A stretch of DNA of 64,000 nucleotides from Duganella sp. CF517 (GTDB taxonomy: Bacteria > Pseudomonadota > Gammaproteobacteria > Burkholderiales > Burkholderiaceae_D): NCBI RefSeq assembly GCF_900110275.1, contig NZ_FODC01000002.1:248001-312000 (forward strand), written 5' to 3'. The notes beneath the pieces were generated by a model. The model had not been told where the DNA came from. It made no database searches and saw nothing but the letters and a program-made list of their open reading frames with translations. The first letter of the stretch is position 1. Each line of letters opens with the position of its first letter. Made by a program: the position numbers and the translations under genes. Of this stretch, positions 54,175-63,645 are shown piece by piece.

Positions 54175-54432
54175 TTATTTGCGCTGCATCAAAAAGACGA
54201 ACTCGCGTCCGGTTTGAACGTGCGACAGCAGCGCATTGCCGGTTTGTTTGGCGAACGCCTGGAAGTCGCGCACGGAACCGGGGTCGGTTGCCATGATGCG
54301 CAGCACTTCGCCGCTTTGCAGCTCGGACAAGGCTTTTTTAGCCTTAAGAATCGGCAGCGGGCAATTCAGGCCGCGCGCGTCGAGTTCCTTATGGAATTCC
54401 ATGATTTCGTTTTCAAGTATCGTGTCGGTCAT
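54175..54432 (-). CDS. TusA/SirA-like sulfurtransferase family protein
   Basis: The 85-residue protein has the family CPxP motif at C24 (LNCPLPILKAKKAL) and an RIMATDPGSVRDFQAF segment. TusA-type proteins carry a persulfide on this cysteine and pass sulfur in tRNA thiolation or other sulfur-relay routes. It stands alone, so the specific relay is unknown. The start at 54432 (MTDTIL) is used; the codon before it is TTG. Confidence 0.87.
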   Translation of the reverse strand: MTDTILENEIMEFHKELDARGLNCPLPILKAKKALSELQSGEVLRIMATDPGSVRDFQAFAKQTGNALLSHVQTGREFVFLMQRK

Positions 54433-54569
54433 CAAGAACCCGCTAGTTTGTTAAGCACTTTCGCAATACTACTCCAATTTGCGAAGCTTGACGCGCTGCA
54501 CCAAAATAGTTCATTGCGCGTTGCAAGTTCGCAACGGGAACTTGCGATTTCACAACAAGTCTGCTTAAA

Positions 54570-54601
54570 CAACAGCGGCCCGCGCTTGACACGCGGGCCG
54601 C
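54570..54601 (-). terminator. Probable terminator of alaS
   Basis: GCGGCCCGCG (54575-54584) pairs with CGCGGGCCGC (54592-54601) over a 7-base loop. On the minus strand it is followed by TGTTGTTTAA, a weak U-tract, about 45 bases past the alaS stop. Confidence 0.65.
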
Positions 54602-54644
54602 ATCGGTGCTGCATTAGCGCCGTGGTTGCAAGCTGCTAGTTGCT

Positions 54645-57257
54645 TTAGGCGCGTTGACCTACCCATGCGGCAACACCTGCCAGCGCCGCCGGCAAGCCGC
54701 TCGGATCGGTACCGCCGGCCTGCGCCATATCGGGGCGGCCACCGCCTTTTCCGCCCACTTGTTGTGCAACGAAGTTCACCAGCTCGCCGGCCTTGACCTT
54801 CGAGGTGGCGTCGGCCGTCACGCCGGCGATCAGGCTGACCTTGCCGTCGGCAACGCTCGCCAGCACGATGGCGGCGGTCTTCAGCTTGTCCTTGAGCTTG
54901 TCCATGGTCTCACGCAGGCGGGCCACGTCGGCGCCGTCCAGCGTGGCCGCCAGCACCTTGATGCCGTTGACGTCGACCGCTTGCGTGACCAGCTCGTCGC
55001 CCTGCCCCGAAGCCAGCTTCGACTTCAGCGCGGCCAGTTCCTTCTCCAGCGCCTTGACGTGGTCCTGCACCTGGCCGATACGCGCGGTCAGCTCTTCGGG
55101 ATTCGATTTCAGCGCGGCGGCCGCTTCCAGCAGGCGGCGGTTCATCGACTGCACCAGCGCCAGCGCGCCCTCGCCGGTCACCGCTTCGACGCGGCGGATG
55201 CCGGCGGCGACGCCGCTCTCCGAGATGATCTTGAACAGGCCGATGTCGCCGGTGCGCTGCACGTGGACGCCGCCGCACAGCTCTTTCGAGGTGCCGATGT
55301 CGAGCACGCGCACTTCGTCGCCGTACTTCTCGCCGAACAGCGCCATCGCGCCATGCTTGACGGCGTCGTCGAACGACATGTGCTGCGCCTTGGTCGCGTG
55401 GTTTTCCAGGATCTCCTTGTTGACCTTGGCTTCCACTTCGGCGATCTGCTCGGCCGTCAGCGGCGCGTTGTGGCTGAAGTCGAAGCGGGTTTTGTCGGCG
55501 TCGACCAGCGAGCCTTTTTGCGCCACGTGTCCGCCCAGCACTTCGCGCAGCGCCTTATGCATCAGGTGCGTCGCCGAGTGGTTGCGGATGGTGCGCGCGC
55601 GCTTGCCCTGGTCGACGTCGGCGCTGACCGCGTCGCCCACTTTGAGCGAACCGGCGGACAAGGTGCCGTGGTGGCCGAACACGTCGGCCTGGATCTTCAG
55701 CGTGTCATCGACATTGAACGCGGCGGCGCCGGCGCTGATGACACCCTGGTCACCGACCTGGCCGCCCGATTCGGCGTAGAACGGCGTGGTGTCCAGCACC
55801 ACGATGCCTGACTGGCCGGCCGTCAGTTCCTGCACCGAGGTGCCGCCCGTGTACAGCGCGACGATCTTGGCGGTGGCGTGGCTCAGGTTGTCGTAACCGA
55901 CGAACTTGTTCTTCTCGCCCGAGTATTCGACCTTGCTGTCCTTGACGGACTTGCCGCCCTTGCGCGACAGTTCCTGGCTTTCCTTCAGGGCGGCGTCATA
56001 GCCTTCCTGGTCGAAGCTGATGTTGCGCTCGCGGCAGATGTCGGCGGTCAGGTCCGGCGGGAAGCCGTAGGTTTCGTACAGGGTGAAGGCGGTGGCGCCG
56101 TCGATGCCGGTGCTGTCCTTGGCCAGCTGGGCTTCCAGCACCTTCATGCCGGTTTCCAGCGTCTCGCCGAAACGCTCTTCCTCGGCCTTCAACATTTGCG
56201 CGACGCGGTCTTTGGCTTCTTCCAGCTCCGGATAGGCGCCGCCCATCTCGATCGCCAGGTCGGCCACCAGTTTGTAGAAGAACGGCTTGGTCTGGCCCAG
56301 CTTGTGGCCGTGGCGCAGCGCGCGGCGGATGATGCGGCGCAGGACGTAGGCGCGGCCTTCGCTGCCCGGAATCACGCCGTCGACGATCATGAACGCCGAA
56401 GCGCGGATGTGGTCGGCGATTACGCGCAGCGACTTGTTTTCCAGGTCGGTGGCGCCGGTTTCGCGCGCGGCGGCCTTGATCAGCGCCTGGAACAGGTCGA
56501 TCTCGTAGTTCGAATGCACGTGCTGCAGCACGGCGGCCAGGCGCTCCATGCCCATGCCGGTGTCGACGCACGGCTTCGGCAGCTTATGCATCACGCCCGC
56601 TTCGTCGCGGTTGAACTGCATGAACACCAGGTTCCAGATTTCGATGAAGCGGTCGCCGTCCTCGTCCGGCGAGCCTGGCGGGCCGCCTGGAATGTCGGCG
56701 CCGTGGTCGTAGAAGATCTCGGTGCACGGGCCGCACGGGCCGGTGTCGGCCATCTGCCAGAAGTTATCCGAAGCGTAACGCGAACCCTTGTTGTCGCCAA
56801 TGCGGATGATGCGCTCTTTCGGCACGCCCACTTCGTTGGCCCAGATGTCGTAGGCCTCGTCGTCTTCCATGTAGACGGTGACGGTCAGCTTGTCCGCCGG
56901 CAGGCCGTAGACCTTGGTCAGCAATTCCCAGGCGAAGTTGATGGCGTCGCGCTTGAAATAGTCGCCGAAGCTGAAGTTGCCCAGCATTTCGAAGAAGGTG
57001 TGGTGGCGCGCGGTGTAGCCGACGTTTTCCAGATCGTTGTGCTTGCCGCCGGCGCGCACGCAGCGCTGCACCGACGTCGCCCGGGTGTACGGACGGCTGT
57101 CGGTGCCGGTGAACACGTCCTTGAATTGCACCATGCCGCTGTTGGTCAGCAGCAAGGTCGGGTCGTTGCCAGGTACCAGGGAGCTGGAACGGACAATCGA
57201 ATGACCCTTGGATTCAAAAAACTTGAGGAATTTCTCGCGGATTTCAGTTGATTTCAT
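54645..57257 (-). CDS. alaS: Alanyl-tRNA synthetase
   Basis: The 870-residue enzyme has a class II core beginning [30 protein letters not shown], and the editing domain with [19 protein letters not shown] and [13 protein letters not shown] (zinc/editing His and Cys). It ends in the glycine-rich C-Ala domain ([20 protein letters not shown]). It charges tRNA-Ala. The start at 57257 matches the family; frame continues ten codons upstream. It is monocistronic with a hairpin after the stop. Confidence 0.98.
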   Translation of the reverse strand: MKSTEIREKFLKFFESKGHSIVRSSSLVPGNDPTLLLTNSGMVQFKDVFTGTDSRPYTRATSVQRCVRAGGKHNDLENVGYTARHHTFFEMLGNFSFGDYFKRDAINFAWELLTKVYGLPADKLTVTVYMEDDEAYDIWANEVGVPKERIIRIGDNKGSRYASDNFWQMADTGPCGPCTEIFYDHGADIPGGPPGSPDEDGDRFIEIWNLVFMQFNRDEAGVMHKLPKPCVDTGMGMERLAAVLQHVHSNYEIDLFQALIKAAARETGATDLENKSLRVIADHIRASAFMIVDGVIPGSEGRAYVLRRIIRRALRHGHKLGQTKPFFYKLVADLAIEMGGAYPELEEAKDRVAQMLKAEEERFGETLETGMKVLEAQLAKDSTGIDGATAFTLYETYGFPPDLTADICRERNISFDQEGYDAALKESQELSRKGGKSVKDSKVEYSGEKNKFVGYDNLSHATAKIVALYTGGTSVQELTAGQSGIVVLDTTPFYAESGGQVGDQGVISAGAAAFNVDDTLKIQADVFGHHGTLSAGSLKVGDAVSADVDQGKRARTIRNHSATHLMHKALREVLGGHVAQKGSLVDADKTRFDFSHNAPLTAEQIAEVEAKVNKEILENHATKAQHMSFDDAVKHGAMALFGEKYGDEVRVLDIGTSKELCGGVHVQRTGDIGLFKIISESGVAAGIRRVEAVTGEGALALVQSMNRRLLEAAAALKSNPEELTARIGQVQDHVKALEKELAALKSKLASGQGDELVTQAVDVNGIKVLAATLDGADVARLRETMDKLKDKLKTAAIVLASVADGKVSLIAGVTADATSKVKAGELVNFVAQQVGGKGGGRPDMAQAGGTDPSGLPAALAGVAAWVGQRA

Positions 57258-57341
57258 GTCGTGAGCAGGGGTAGCTGGCAAATGCAAAGAGTTGATTATA
57301 TATGACCGCGCGGGCGGCAGGGTCTTGGGGGCCAGGGGCGC

Positions 57342-57818
57342 TCAGTAACTCTTCGCGCAACTTTTCAGCGTGCTGTCAGAAAAATAGGAATGCGTGAGGC
57401 GCCTTTGCGCCGGCGTCGAAAGAACGACGTTGATAAAGTCGTCGCCACAGCTGGGCTGTAACCGGACGAATTTCTGCTCGACAGCAGAAAACACATAGAT
57501 TTGATACATTTGATAAGTTCCCATGCCGTCGTCGATGTGTGACAGGGAAAAATCCTGATAGCCGTCGAAATTGTAGTCGGCGACCTTGACGTCGATTTTC
57601 TGCTCAGCTTCCACCGAAATTGCCTCCACTGTGCTGACCGGGCCAATGTGCAAGGTGACCGTCGCCAGGTTCTGGTCGACCGAAATTTGCGCCAGCGTTC
57701 CGGGCTTCGGCGCGAATGACATTGCGATACCGGACGGAACGGAGGACGAGTCCGCTCCCGCACGCGTCACTGCGGCCAAACCCAACATCAGCGTCAACAG
57801 CATGCAACCTGTTTTCAT
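57342..57818 (-). CDS. XAC2610-like secreted protein
   Basis: This 158-residue protein has a signal peptide (MKTGCMLLTLMLGLAAVTRAGA). Its single compact beta domain contains KVADYNFDGYQDFSLSHIDDG, as in the XAC2610-related group whose fold resembles periplasmic lysozyme inhibitors. A C-terminal Cys pair (PSCGDD and KSCAKSY) may form a disulfide. It is probably periplasmic. Function is unproven; inhibitor activity is a family guess. It precedes two other small exported genes in the same direction. Confidence 0.65.
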   Translation of the reverse strand: MKTGCMLLTLMLGLAAVTRAGADSSSVPSGIAMSFAPKPGTLAQISVDQNLATVTLHIGPVSTVEAISVEAEQKIDVKVADYNFDGYQDFSLSHIDDGMGTYQMYQIYVFSAVEQKFVRLQPSCGDDFINVVLSTPAQRRLTHSYFSDSTLKSCAKSY

Positions 57819-57872
57819 CGAAATTTTCCTGTGTCGGCGCCGTCCGGATAGCGTGTAGAAATGCACGTTCGG

Positions 57873-58205
57873 TCAGCGCAAAAAATCGGCTGACTTCCTC
57901 GGGAACATAAATACCGCCAACAGGGCGCATGCGAACAAAGGACTCGCGCCCAAGAAAAGAACGACCAGCGCCAGCCGTTCCAGTCCCTGCCCATGTGACA
58001 AAAAATCGATCGTCAACACGGCGGCGACGGCAGTTCCGGAAACCAGTAAAAAAACCCAGCCGCACAGCGCGAGAACATAAGGATAGCGAACATGCAGGAA
58101 TTTTCTTGATGCCAAGGTTGCCAGCAGAATCACGCAGACGCCCGTCGCCCAATTAAAGTGGTCGAGGAAGATCGCCGTCAGAATGTCAATCACCGCTTCA
58201 GGCAT
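57873..58205 (-). CDS. Small inner-membrane protein, unknown
   Basis: The 110-residue protein has three hydrophobic helices: GVCVILLATLASRKFL, YVLALCGWVFLLVSGTAVAAV and LALVVLFLGASPLFACALLAVF. It has no recognised motif. AGGGGG lies six bases before the ATG at 58205; a TTG six bases further upstream is less likely. It starts about 50 bases after the next gene in the same direction. Confidence 0.65.
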   Translation of the reverse strand: MPEAVIDILTAIFLDHFNWATGVCVILLATLASRKFLHVRYPYVLALCGWVFLLVSGTAVAAVLTIDFLSHGQGLERLALVVLFLGASPLFACALLAVFMFPRKSADFLR

Positions 58206-58256
58206 CGGCAACCCCCTGCATGTTGATTAGGGTGCGGCCAGCCCGCGCGTCGGTCG

Positions 58257-58931
58257 TCACTGGTCCTTCGGCACGGCCGGCAAGCGTTCCGCCCATTGCC
58301 GCGCTGCGGCGTCGAGCGGCTGGCGGCGCGCGGCCGGGACCAACGTCATCAGCCGTGCGCGGCTGGTGCGGGCGGAGGCGCAGCCGGCGTCCCGGTCGCG
58401 CCGGCCGTAGCGGCGCTTGAGCACGCAGTCATACTCGTATACGCCGGCCGCGTCACCGTAGGCGGCCTCCAGTTGCCCCGGCAGGTCGGCGGCGTAGCGC
58501 GCCACCAGGTCGGCCGCGGCGCCCTTCATGCCGACGTCGAACGCGCCCGCCTGGTGAGCGAACTTGACGGCCTGGTTCAGCGCGCTCCACGCGCCCTTCT
58601 GCTTGCGGATGTCGACGATGATCGCCGGCTGGTGTGATTCGGAGGCGCCGTCGGAGGATGTCATCGTCACGCCCCAGCCTTCGTCGCCGGTGAGCAGCTC
58701 CTCGTGGCAGGCCAGGCGGTTAAGCGCCTCGATCGCGCGCAGACGAATCGCGTCGCGGTCGCCCGACTCGGCTTGCTTGTGGTTGTCCTTGAGCCAGCCC
58801 TGGTAGGCGGCGCCCGATTTCTTGCCGATCAAGATGTCGCAATCGCTCAGATCGAGGCTGGCGGCGTGCGCGCCGGCGCAGCCGATTGCGGACAGAACGA
58901 TGGCGCACAGCAGGCGTCGGGTATTTTTCAT
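58257..58931 (-). CDS. Hypothetical secreted protein
   Basis: The 224-residue protein has a signal peptide (MKNTRRLLCAIVLSAIGCAG, cleavage near AHA). Its mature part has conserved-looking Cys residues (SDCDILIG, RLACHEELL, YEYDCVLK and AGCASA) and QPAIIVDIRKQKGAWSALNQ. I do not recognise a family. It may be periplasmic and disulfide-bonded. Confidence 0.65.
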   Translation of the reverse strand: MKNTRRLLCAIVLSAIGCAGAHAASLDLSDCDILIGKKSGAAYQGWLKDNHKQAESGDRDAIRLRAIEALNRLACHEELLTGDEGWGVTMTSSDGASESHQPAIIVDIRKQKGAWSALNQAVKFAHQAGAFDVGMKGAAADLVARYAADLPGQLEAAYGDAAGVYEYDCVLKRRYGRRDRDAGCASARTSRARLMTLVPAARRQPLDAAARQWAERLPAVPKDQ

Positions 58932-58951
58932 TGTTGCCTTCTTTGGTAAGT

Positions 58952-58975
58952 CGGCCCGGGGTGACCGCCGGGCCG
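58952..58975. terminator. GC-rich hairpin between the secreted-protein gene and the frameshifted gene
   Basis: CGGCCCGG (58952-58959) and CCGGGCCG (58968-58975) form an 8-base perfect stem with an 8-base loop. No T-run follows, so terminator function is uncertain. Confidence 0.35.
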
Positions 58976-58980
58976 TGTGA

Positions 58981-59336
58981 TTATTTTTTCTCGGACAGCA
59001 ATTCGCGCCCTTGGCGGTTCCATATCAGCGCGCCGGCGCGCACATCGAGCGTGAAATCAAACTCCCCCGACACGGCCTCCGGCGGCGCGAAGTCCAGGCG
59101 GTAGCCGCGGCGCAGCGCGCCCTGCCGCGCGGGCGGGGCATCGGAACGCAACACCACTTGCTTGTTCCACACCTTCCAGCTGCCTTGCGCGGCTTCGTCC
59201 ACGGCGCCGTAGGCCATCGTGTACTGGAATTTGCCGTCCGCCTGGAGCCGCAGTTCCGCCCCACTTCGCGGACGCCCGACAAATAATAATGGCCAACCAA
59301 TTGCGGAACCAGCGCCACGTCGGCGGCCTTGTTCGT
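58981..59336 (-). pseudogene. Frameshifted small gene downstream of the Sel1/ankyrin gene
   Basis: The upstream frame reads VALVPQLVGHYYLSGVREVG, and a second frame reads ELRLQADGKFQYTMAYGAVD and continues to LSEKK at 58981. They join into one smooth domain if one G is added to the GGGG run (plus-strand CCCC at 59259-59262). Homologous secreted proteins commonly carry GHYYLxGVxExGSEL, so a one-base deletion or sequencing error is the best explanation. A TAA at 59337-59339 ends the preceding 1090-residue gene in the same frame, so this could once have been its C-terminal domain. The exact start is unclear (GTG at 59318 possible). Confidence 0.7.
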
Positions 59337-62300
59337 TTACGGCTTCTCCGCCTGCTCCGCGTTGGCGGGCGCGGGCGTGGCCGACTTCCAGCCGGCCCTG
59401 GCCAACAGGCTGGGCAACACCTCGTTTTTGCTCGCCGTGATCGCCGCCCAGGTCTCGGCATCGAAGCGCTCCGGCCGCGCTGCGAGTTGCGGCAAGCGCT
59501 CCACCAGGTGCTGGCCCGGCCAGCCTGCCAGCAACACATCAGCGGTGGACAGATGCAGCGCGAGACGCTGCTGCATGCCGCCGCAGGCGTCGCCCTGGCC
59601 GAAGCCGTGTTCGCGCAACAGGGTCCAATAGCTGGCCGACGAGCGCAGCACGACCTTTTCCAGTTGCCTTGCCGACGGCAAGCAGACCTGCTTGAGCGAG
59701 TGCGCGTGGTTCTTAGTGACCGCGCGCAGCATCGCCGGATCGAGCGAGGCGACCGAGAGGTCGAGCGCGCTGCCCCACGCATGGCCGCCGGTAGTGTCGA
59801 TCACGCCGCCGAACGCCAGCAGCACGTTGAGCGCTTCGAGCTGGCCCTGCGAGATCGCATATTCCACCGAGCTGGGCTGCTCACGCCCGCCCGCCAGCGT
59901 CACGCGCTGGTTGGGGTCCACGCCCTGCGCCAGCAGCGCCGGCAACAGATCGGCCCGGCCCGCGTAAATGGCGGCATCGACAAAGCGCGACCGCCCGTCG
60001 CCCTGCCCGGTCTCGGCCGCGGCGGGCTTGTCGAGCAGTCCGTGATTGATCAGCAGCGTCGCCACGTCGCGCTCCGGCGCGGCGAAGGCCACGCCGACGG
60101 CGCGCGCGTCCAGCCCGCGCGCCGACGCCCCGGCGTCGAGCAGCTTGCGCAGGCGCGCCGTGTCGATAGTGCCTTTGCCCGTCAGCAGCGCCTCCAGCGG
60201 CGACGGCGTGAGCCGCGCCAGCGCTTTCTTATCGACCCGGGCGAGATGATCGAGCAGCAGATCGAGCATTTGGTCCTGGCCCGGCGGCGCCCTCAGCGCC
60301 GCCGCGATGGCCGAGTCCTCGCTCAAACTCGATTGCACTTCGGCGACGGGATCGGCGCCCTGTTCCAGCAAGGTCTTGACCGGACCGGCGTCGCCCACGA
60401 GCACGGCGGCAAGCAGGTCCCGGCCGCTGCCGCCTCGGCGCACCGGCGTGCCCAGCTCGGCGAGCTTGCCGATCCATTCGGTGCGGCGCGCGCGGGTGGC
60501 GTGATGGAGCAGCGTGCCGGCTACGACGCGCTCGCTGCCGCCGAACAGTGTGCGGTAGTCGCGATGGAAGCTTTCGGTCTGCGGCCCCGTCACGCTCCAG
60601 TCCATATCCTTGACCAGCAACTGTTGCAGCACCTTGTCGCGCCCGGGCGCGCTGCTGTACATGGCCAGCATGGCCGCGTTGAGCCAGCGGTCCTGCTTTT
60701 TCCCGTCGTAGCGCGGCACGCGCGGCTTGAGCCAGCCGATGGCGTCGGCGTTGCCCGCCTCGGCCGCGTTGTCGAACACGCTCTTGCCATCGTCGTCCTC
60801 GGCCGGCCTGGTGCCGGTCGCCAGCAGCGCGTCCAGCACCGCCGTACCGCTGGTCAGGGCGACCAGTCTCGGCCACAACAGGTAATCGGCGACGGGCCGC
60901 TTCAGCTTGGGCTCATCGCCGGTTTTCTTCGCATCGGCGATATCGACCCGGATGTAAGGGCGCAGCGACCCGGCCTCGACCAGCGCCATGATGTTGGCGG
61001 TGCGCTGCGCCGGCGAAATGAGCTCCGGCAGGCCGAGCGCGTACTCGCTCTGCGCCAGCGCGAATTCGAGCGGCGCCTCGTTGCGATAGATGCCGCCGTA
61101 TTGGCGCGGATCGGCGCCATGCTTGAGCAATAGCCGCACCATCTCGGGCGTGCCGAACATCGCCGCCAGATGCAGCGGCGCGGCGTTCTCGCGCAGCGTG
61201 CCCTCGTTGACGCCGGCGCCGCGTTGCAGCGCCAGCGCCAGCATGCGCGTCTTGGCCGGCGCCAGCGCGGCGTGGCGGGCCTGCTGTTGCTGCCAGTGCG
61301 CGGTGTCGCGCGCGTTCTTGCGCGCTTCCTTCCAGGCCCACCCTTCCTTGCTCAGGCTTTCGGCCGGCCGCAGCAACGCATGCAGCAGCTTGCCCTCGTC
61401 GACCAGATAGTCGTTGACATTGTCGACCTGGGCCAGCAAGCGACCGAACTCGGCCTCATCGCCTTCGTTGGCGGCCTTGAACAGCGCCAGCACCTGCGGC
61501 GGCGCCTCGCGCTTGCCTTGCGGCTCGTCGACATAATTGACCTTGCGCTGCAAGCCATAGCGGGTGGCCCCGGGGAAGGCGTCGCCCTTGCGCCACGCGG
61601 CCAGCAGCGCCTTGCCTTCCTCGAGTTGCTGCGCGGTGAGCGCGTCGTCCCAGGTGTCCGGGGTTTTGGCCGCCGCCTGGCTGCCGCCTTTGAGCGCCAG
61701 CCGCTCCAGCGCATAGGCCAGCACGAAATCCTTGGGCACGCCCTCGCCGTGCGCATACAGGCGGCTCAGTTCGTACTGCGCCTCCGCGACGCCCCCCTGG
61801 GCCGCTTTGCGCAACCAGAACGCCGCTTGCACGTAGTCGATCTTCAAGCCGTAGACGAACTTCCAGTACAGCGTGCCCGCCTTGTGGGCGGCGTCCAGAT
61901 CACCGGCCTGGGCCGCCGCCTGGTACCACTCGCGCGGATCGCGCCGGCCCGTTTCGGAGGCCGTCGGCAGCGGCGTGCCCGGCTTCCAGGCGGCGGCCAG
62001 GCGCTCGGCCTCGGCGAGCTGTTCTGGCGACATCTCGCTCACGTTGCGCGCCAAACGCTTGGCCCGCCCGCCCTTTTCGTCTTTGCCGTTCTTGTCGTTC
62101 TTGTCGTCCTTGTCGGCACCGCGGCTGGCCAGCAACTCGAAGGTGTGCGCCAGCACGCGGTCGTGCGGCACGCCCTCGGCTTGCTCGTAACGGGTGGCCA
62201 ATTTCGACAGGTCGGCGGCGCCGCCCAGTGCGGCCACCTTGCCCATCCAGAACGTGGCCTGCTCCGGGTTGCGGCTGCCGGCACTGACGCCGTACAAAAA

Positions 62301-62609
62301 GTACAACTCGCGTTGCGCGCCCACATCCCCCACCCGGGCGGCCGACAAATACCAGCGCTCGCCCTCGGCGTCGTCCGCCTTGCTGCCCCGGCGATCGTCG
62401 CAGCGGCCGCGCGCATTGGTGTAGGCATCGCCCAGCGCCTTCTGCGCGGCGGCTTTGCCCGCTTGCGCATCCGGCGTTAGCGCCTTGATCGCCTGCGCGC
62501 AGCGGCCCGCCTCGAGCGCCGCCATGCCGCCGGCCAGATCGGCGCGCGCGCCGCCGGCCACGCCGATACCTAAGCCCAACAGGGCGAGCTTGAGGAGTTT
62601 GTTATTCAC
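59337..62609 (-). CDS. Large exported Sel1-repeat/ankyrin-repeat protein
   Basis: This 1090-residue protein has a signal peptide (MNNKLLKLALLGLGIGVAGG). Sel1-like repeats follow (about 60-330: WYLSAARVGDVGAQRELYFLYG; AFWLRKAAQGGVAEAQYELSRL), with a charged Lys/Asp linker near 175. Ankyrin repeats lie in the second half (AAPLHLAAMFGTPEMVRLLLKHGADP; LLAAVLVGDAGPVKTLLEQGADP; DAAIYAGRADLLPALLAQGVDP). It is probably periplasmic or surface and scaffold-like, with no catalytic motif. The GTG start at 62609 has a weak ribosome site. Function unknown. Confidence 0.8.
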   Translation of the reverse strand: MNNKLLKLALLGLGIGVAGGARADLAGGMAALEAGRCAQAIKALTPDAQAGKAAAQKALGDAYTNARGRCDDRRGSKADDAEGERWYLSAARVGDVGAQRELYFLYGVSAGSRNPEQATFWMGKVAALGGAADLSKLATRYEQAEGVPHDRVLAHTFELLASRGADKDDKNDKNGKDEKGGRAKRLARNVSEMSPEQLAEAERLAAAWKPGTPLPTASETGRRDPREWYQAAAQAGDLDAAHKAGTLYWKFVYGLKIDYVQAAFWLRKAAQGGVAEAQYELSRLYAHGEGVPKDFVLAYALERLALKGGSQAAAKTPDTWDDALTAQQLEEGKALLAAWRKGDAFPGATRYGLQRKVNYVDEPQGKREAPPQVLALFKAANEGDEAEFGRLLAQVDNVNDYLVDEGKLLHALLRPAESLSKEGWAWKEARKNARDTAHWQQQQARHAALAPAKTRMLALALQRGAGVNEGTLRENAAPLHLAAMFGTPEMVRLLLKHGADPRQYGGIYRNEAPLEFALAQSEYALGLPELISPAQRTANIMALVEAGSLRPYIRVDIADAKKTGDEPKLKRPVADYLLWPRLVALTSGTAVLDALLATGTRPAEDDDGKSVFDNAAEAGNADAIGWLKPRVPRYDGKKQDRWLNAAMLAMYSSAPGRDKVLQQLLVKDMDWSVTGPQTESFHRDYRTLFGGSERVVAGTLLHHATRARRTEWIGKLAELGTPVRRGGSGRDLLAAVLVGDAGPVKTLLEQGADPVAEVQSSLSEDSAIAAALRAPPGQDQMLDLLLDHLARVDKKALARLTPSPLEALLTGKGTIDTARLRKLLDAGASARGLDARAVGVAFAAPERDVATLLINHGLLDKPAAAETGQGDGRSRFVDAAIYAGRADLLPALLAQGVDPNQRVTLAGGREQPSSVEYAISQGQLEALNVLLAFGGVIDTTGGHAWGSALDLSVASLDPAMLRAVTKNHAHSLKQVCLPSARQLEKVVLRSSASYWTLLREHGFGQGDACGGMQQRLALHLSTADVLLAGWPGQHLVERLPQLAARPERFDAETWAAITASKNEVLPSLLARAGWKSATPAPANAEQAEKP

Positions 62610-62738
62610 AGCTTCTTTCAGGGAGCCACGGCAACGCCGAGAAGATCGTTATGATAACGGAAAGCATGCATTTTTACCAATTACACGTGCGCTTGCGGCT
62701 CTCCAAGCGGACATATTTCCGCCACTTCAGCCCTGGCA

Positions 62739-63482
62739 TCACATCCGATCCGGCTCGATGCCGTTGACCACATCCGGAAATACCTGCGCGGCCGCAGGGC
62801 TGAAGTCGAAATGTTTGCCGAACTCCTCCCTGGTCTTCCAGAGCACCTTGCCTGTCGGTGTGCCAAAGACCAGATCTGCCGAAAGGATGCTCGTCTTTTT
62901 CAGCGGATAGCCGATTTCGCAGTTCCAGCTGACCGCCACCAACCTCGGTTTTCCATTCGCATCGAAGTCGTACACACGATGGTAGATCTGGTGGCCGGGA
63001 ATGCGGATACCTTTATCGGTCAACAATTTATCGTTGACGGCGGGGCGCGGGCCGGGACGTGGCTGACGCCAGTTGTCGACTGTGATCACGCGGTTTACGC
63101 GGCCATCGGCGTCGAATTGTTCCTGGCGCGCGATGTAGCCGACCTCCGAGTAATAACGGTGTCGCGATCGATGCTCGCCAGGTTTAAACAGCTCGAATAG
63201 TTTCACGCGCTGCCCGTCGATGTATGTCTGGCGCCGACGCTCGTACTTGTAGATCAAATCCGGTTTCTACAACACCTCGAGCGACGTGGGGGGCTTGGTA
63301 AAGAAATAGGCGGCCGCGTTCATCCTGCCAAAGGAATCGAGCACTGTGTTGGCCGCATTGTTGTCCAGCTTTCCGACATTCGACCCGTAGCTCAATGTTA
63401 CACCTCGGCCAGCTTTGGCCTTGGCGGAGCCATAGACGGCGTCTGGGGACGAACCGAACACCAAGCCGATCACGAGCGCCAT
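62739..63482 (-). pseudogene. Hypothetical gene interrupted by an in-frame amber codon
   Basis: One reading frame runs from an ATG at 63482 (MALVIGLVFGSSPDAVYG) to 62739. A single TAG at 63267-63269 interrupts it, between PPTSLEVL and KPDLIYKYERRR. Without the stop it would encode 247 residues. The downstream part alone has only a TTG start at 63257 without a good ribosome site, so a nonsense mutation (or sequencing error) is more likely than two genes. The upstream part looks exported. Domain unknown; the C-terminal half is Arg/Tyr-rich with FDADGRVNRVITVDN repeats of YD-like character. Confidence 0.6.
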
Positions 63483-63529
63483 TGATAACTACTCCGTCCA
63501 TGACAATTCACTTTTGTTCCCTAGTTCGC

Positions 63530-63563
63530 GAAGCGGGTTGCCACTCGTGAAGCGGGTTACCAC
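63530..63563. repeat. Tandem direct repeat in intergenic DNA
   Basis: Two 15-base copies, GAAGCGGGTTGCCAC (63530-63544) and GAAGCGGGTTACCAC (63549-63563), differ at one base and repeat every 19 bases. They lie in the 163-base gap between the amber-interrupted gene and the truncated gene. No function is apparent. Confidence 0.6.
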
Positions 63564-63645
63564 ACCAGCATTGGCTGGCCAATGAGGCGTGTGAAGTGCC
63601 TGCCAATGCCGCCGTCCGCCGCCTGCGCACGTGGCAAAGTGATGG

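Noticed and set aside
63184-63501. Alternative overlapping frame across the amber-interrupted gene
   Set aside because: Arg-rich composition and no ribosome site; the interrupted frame has better coding character.
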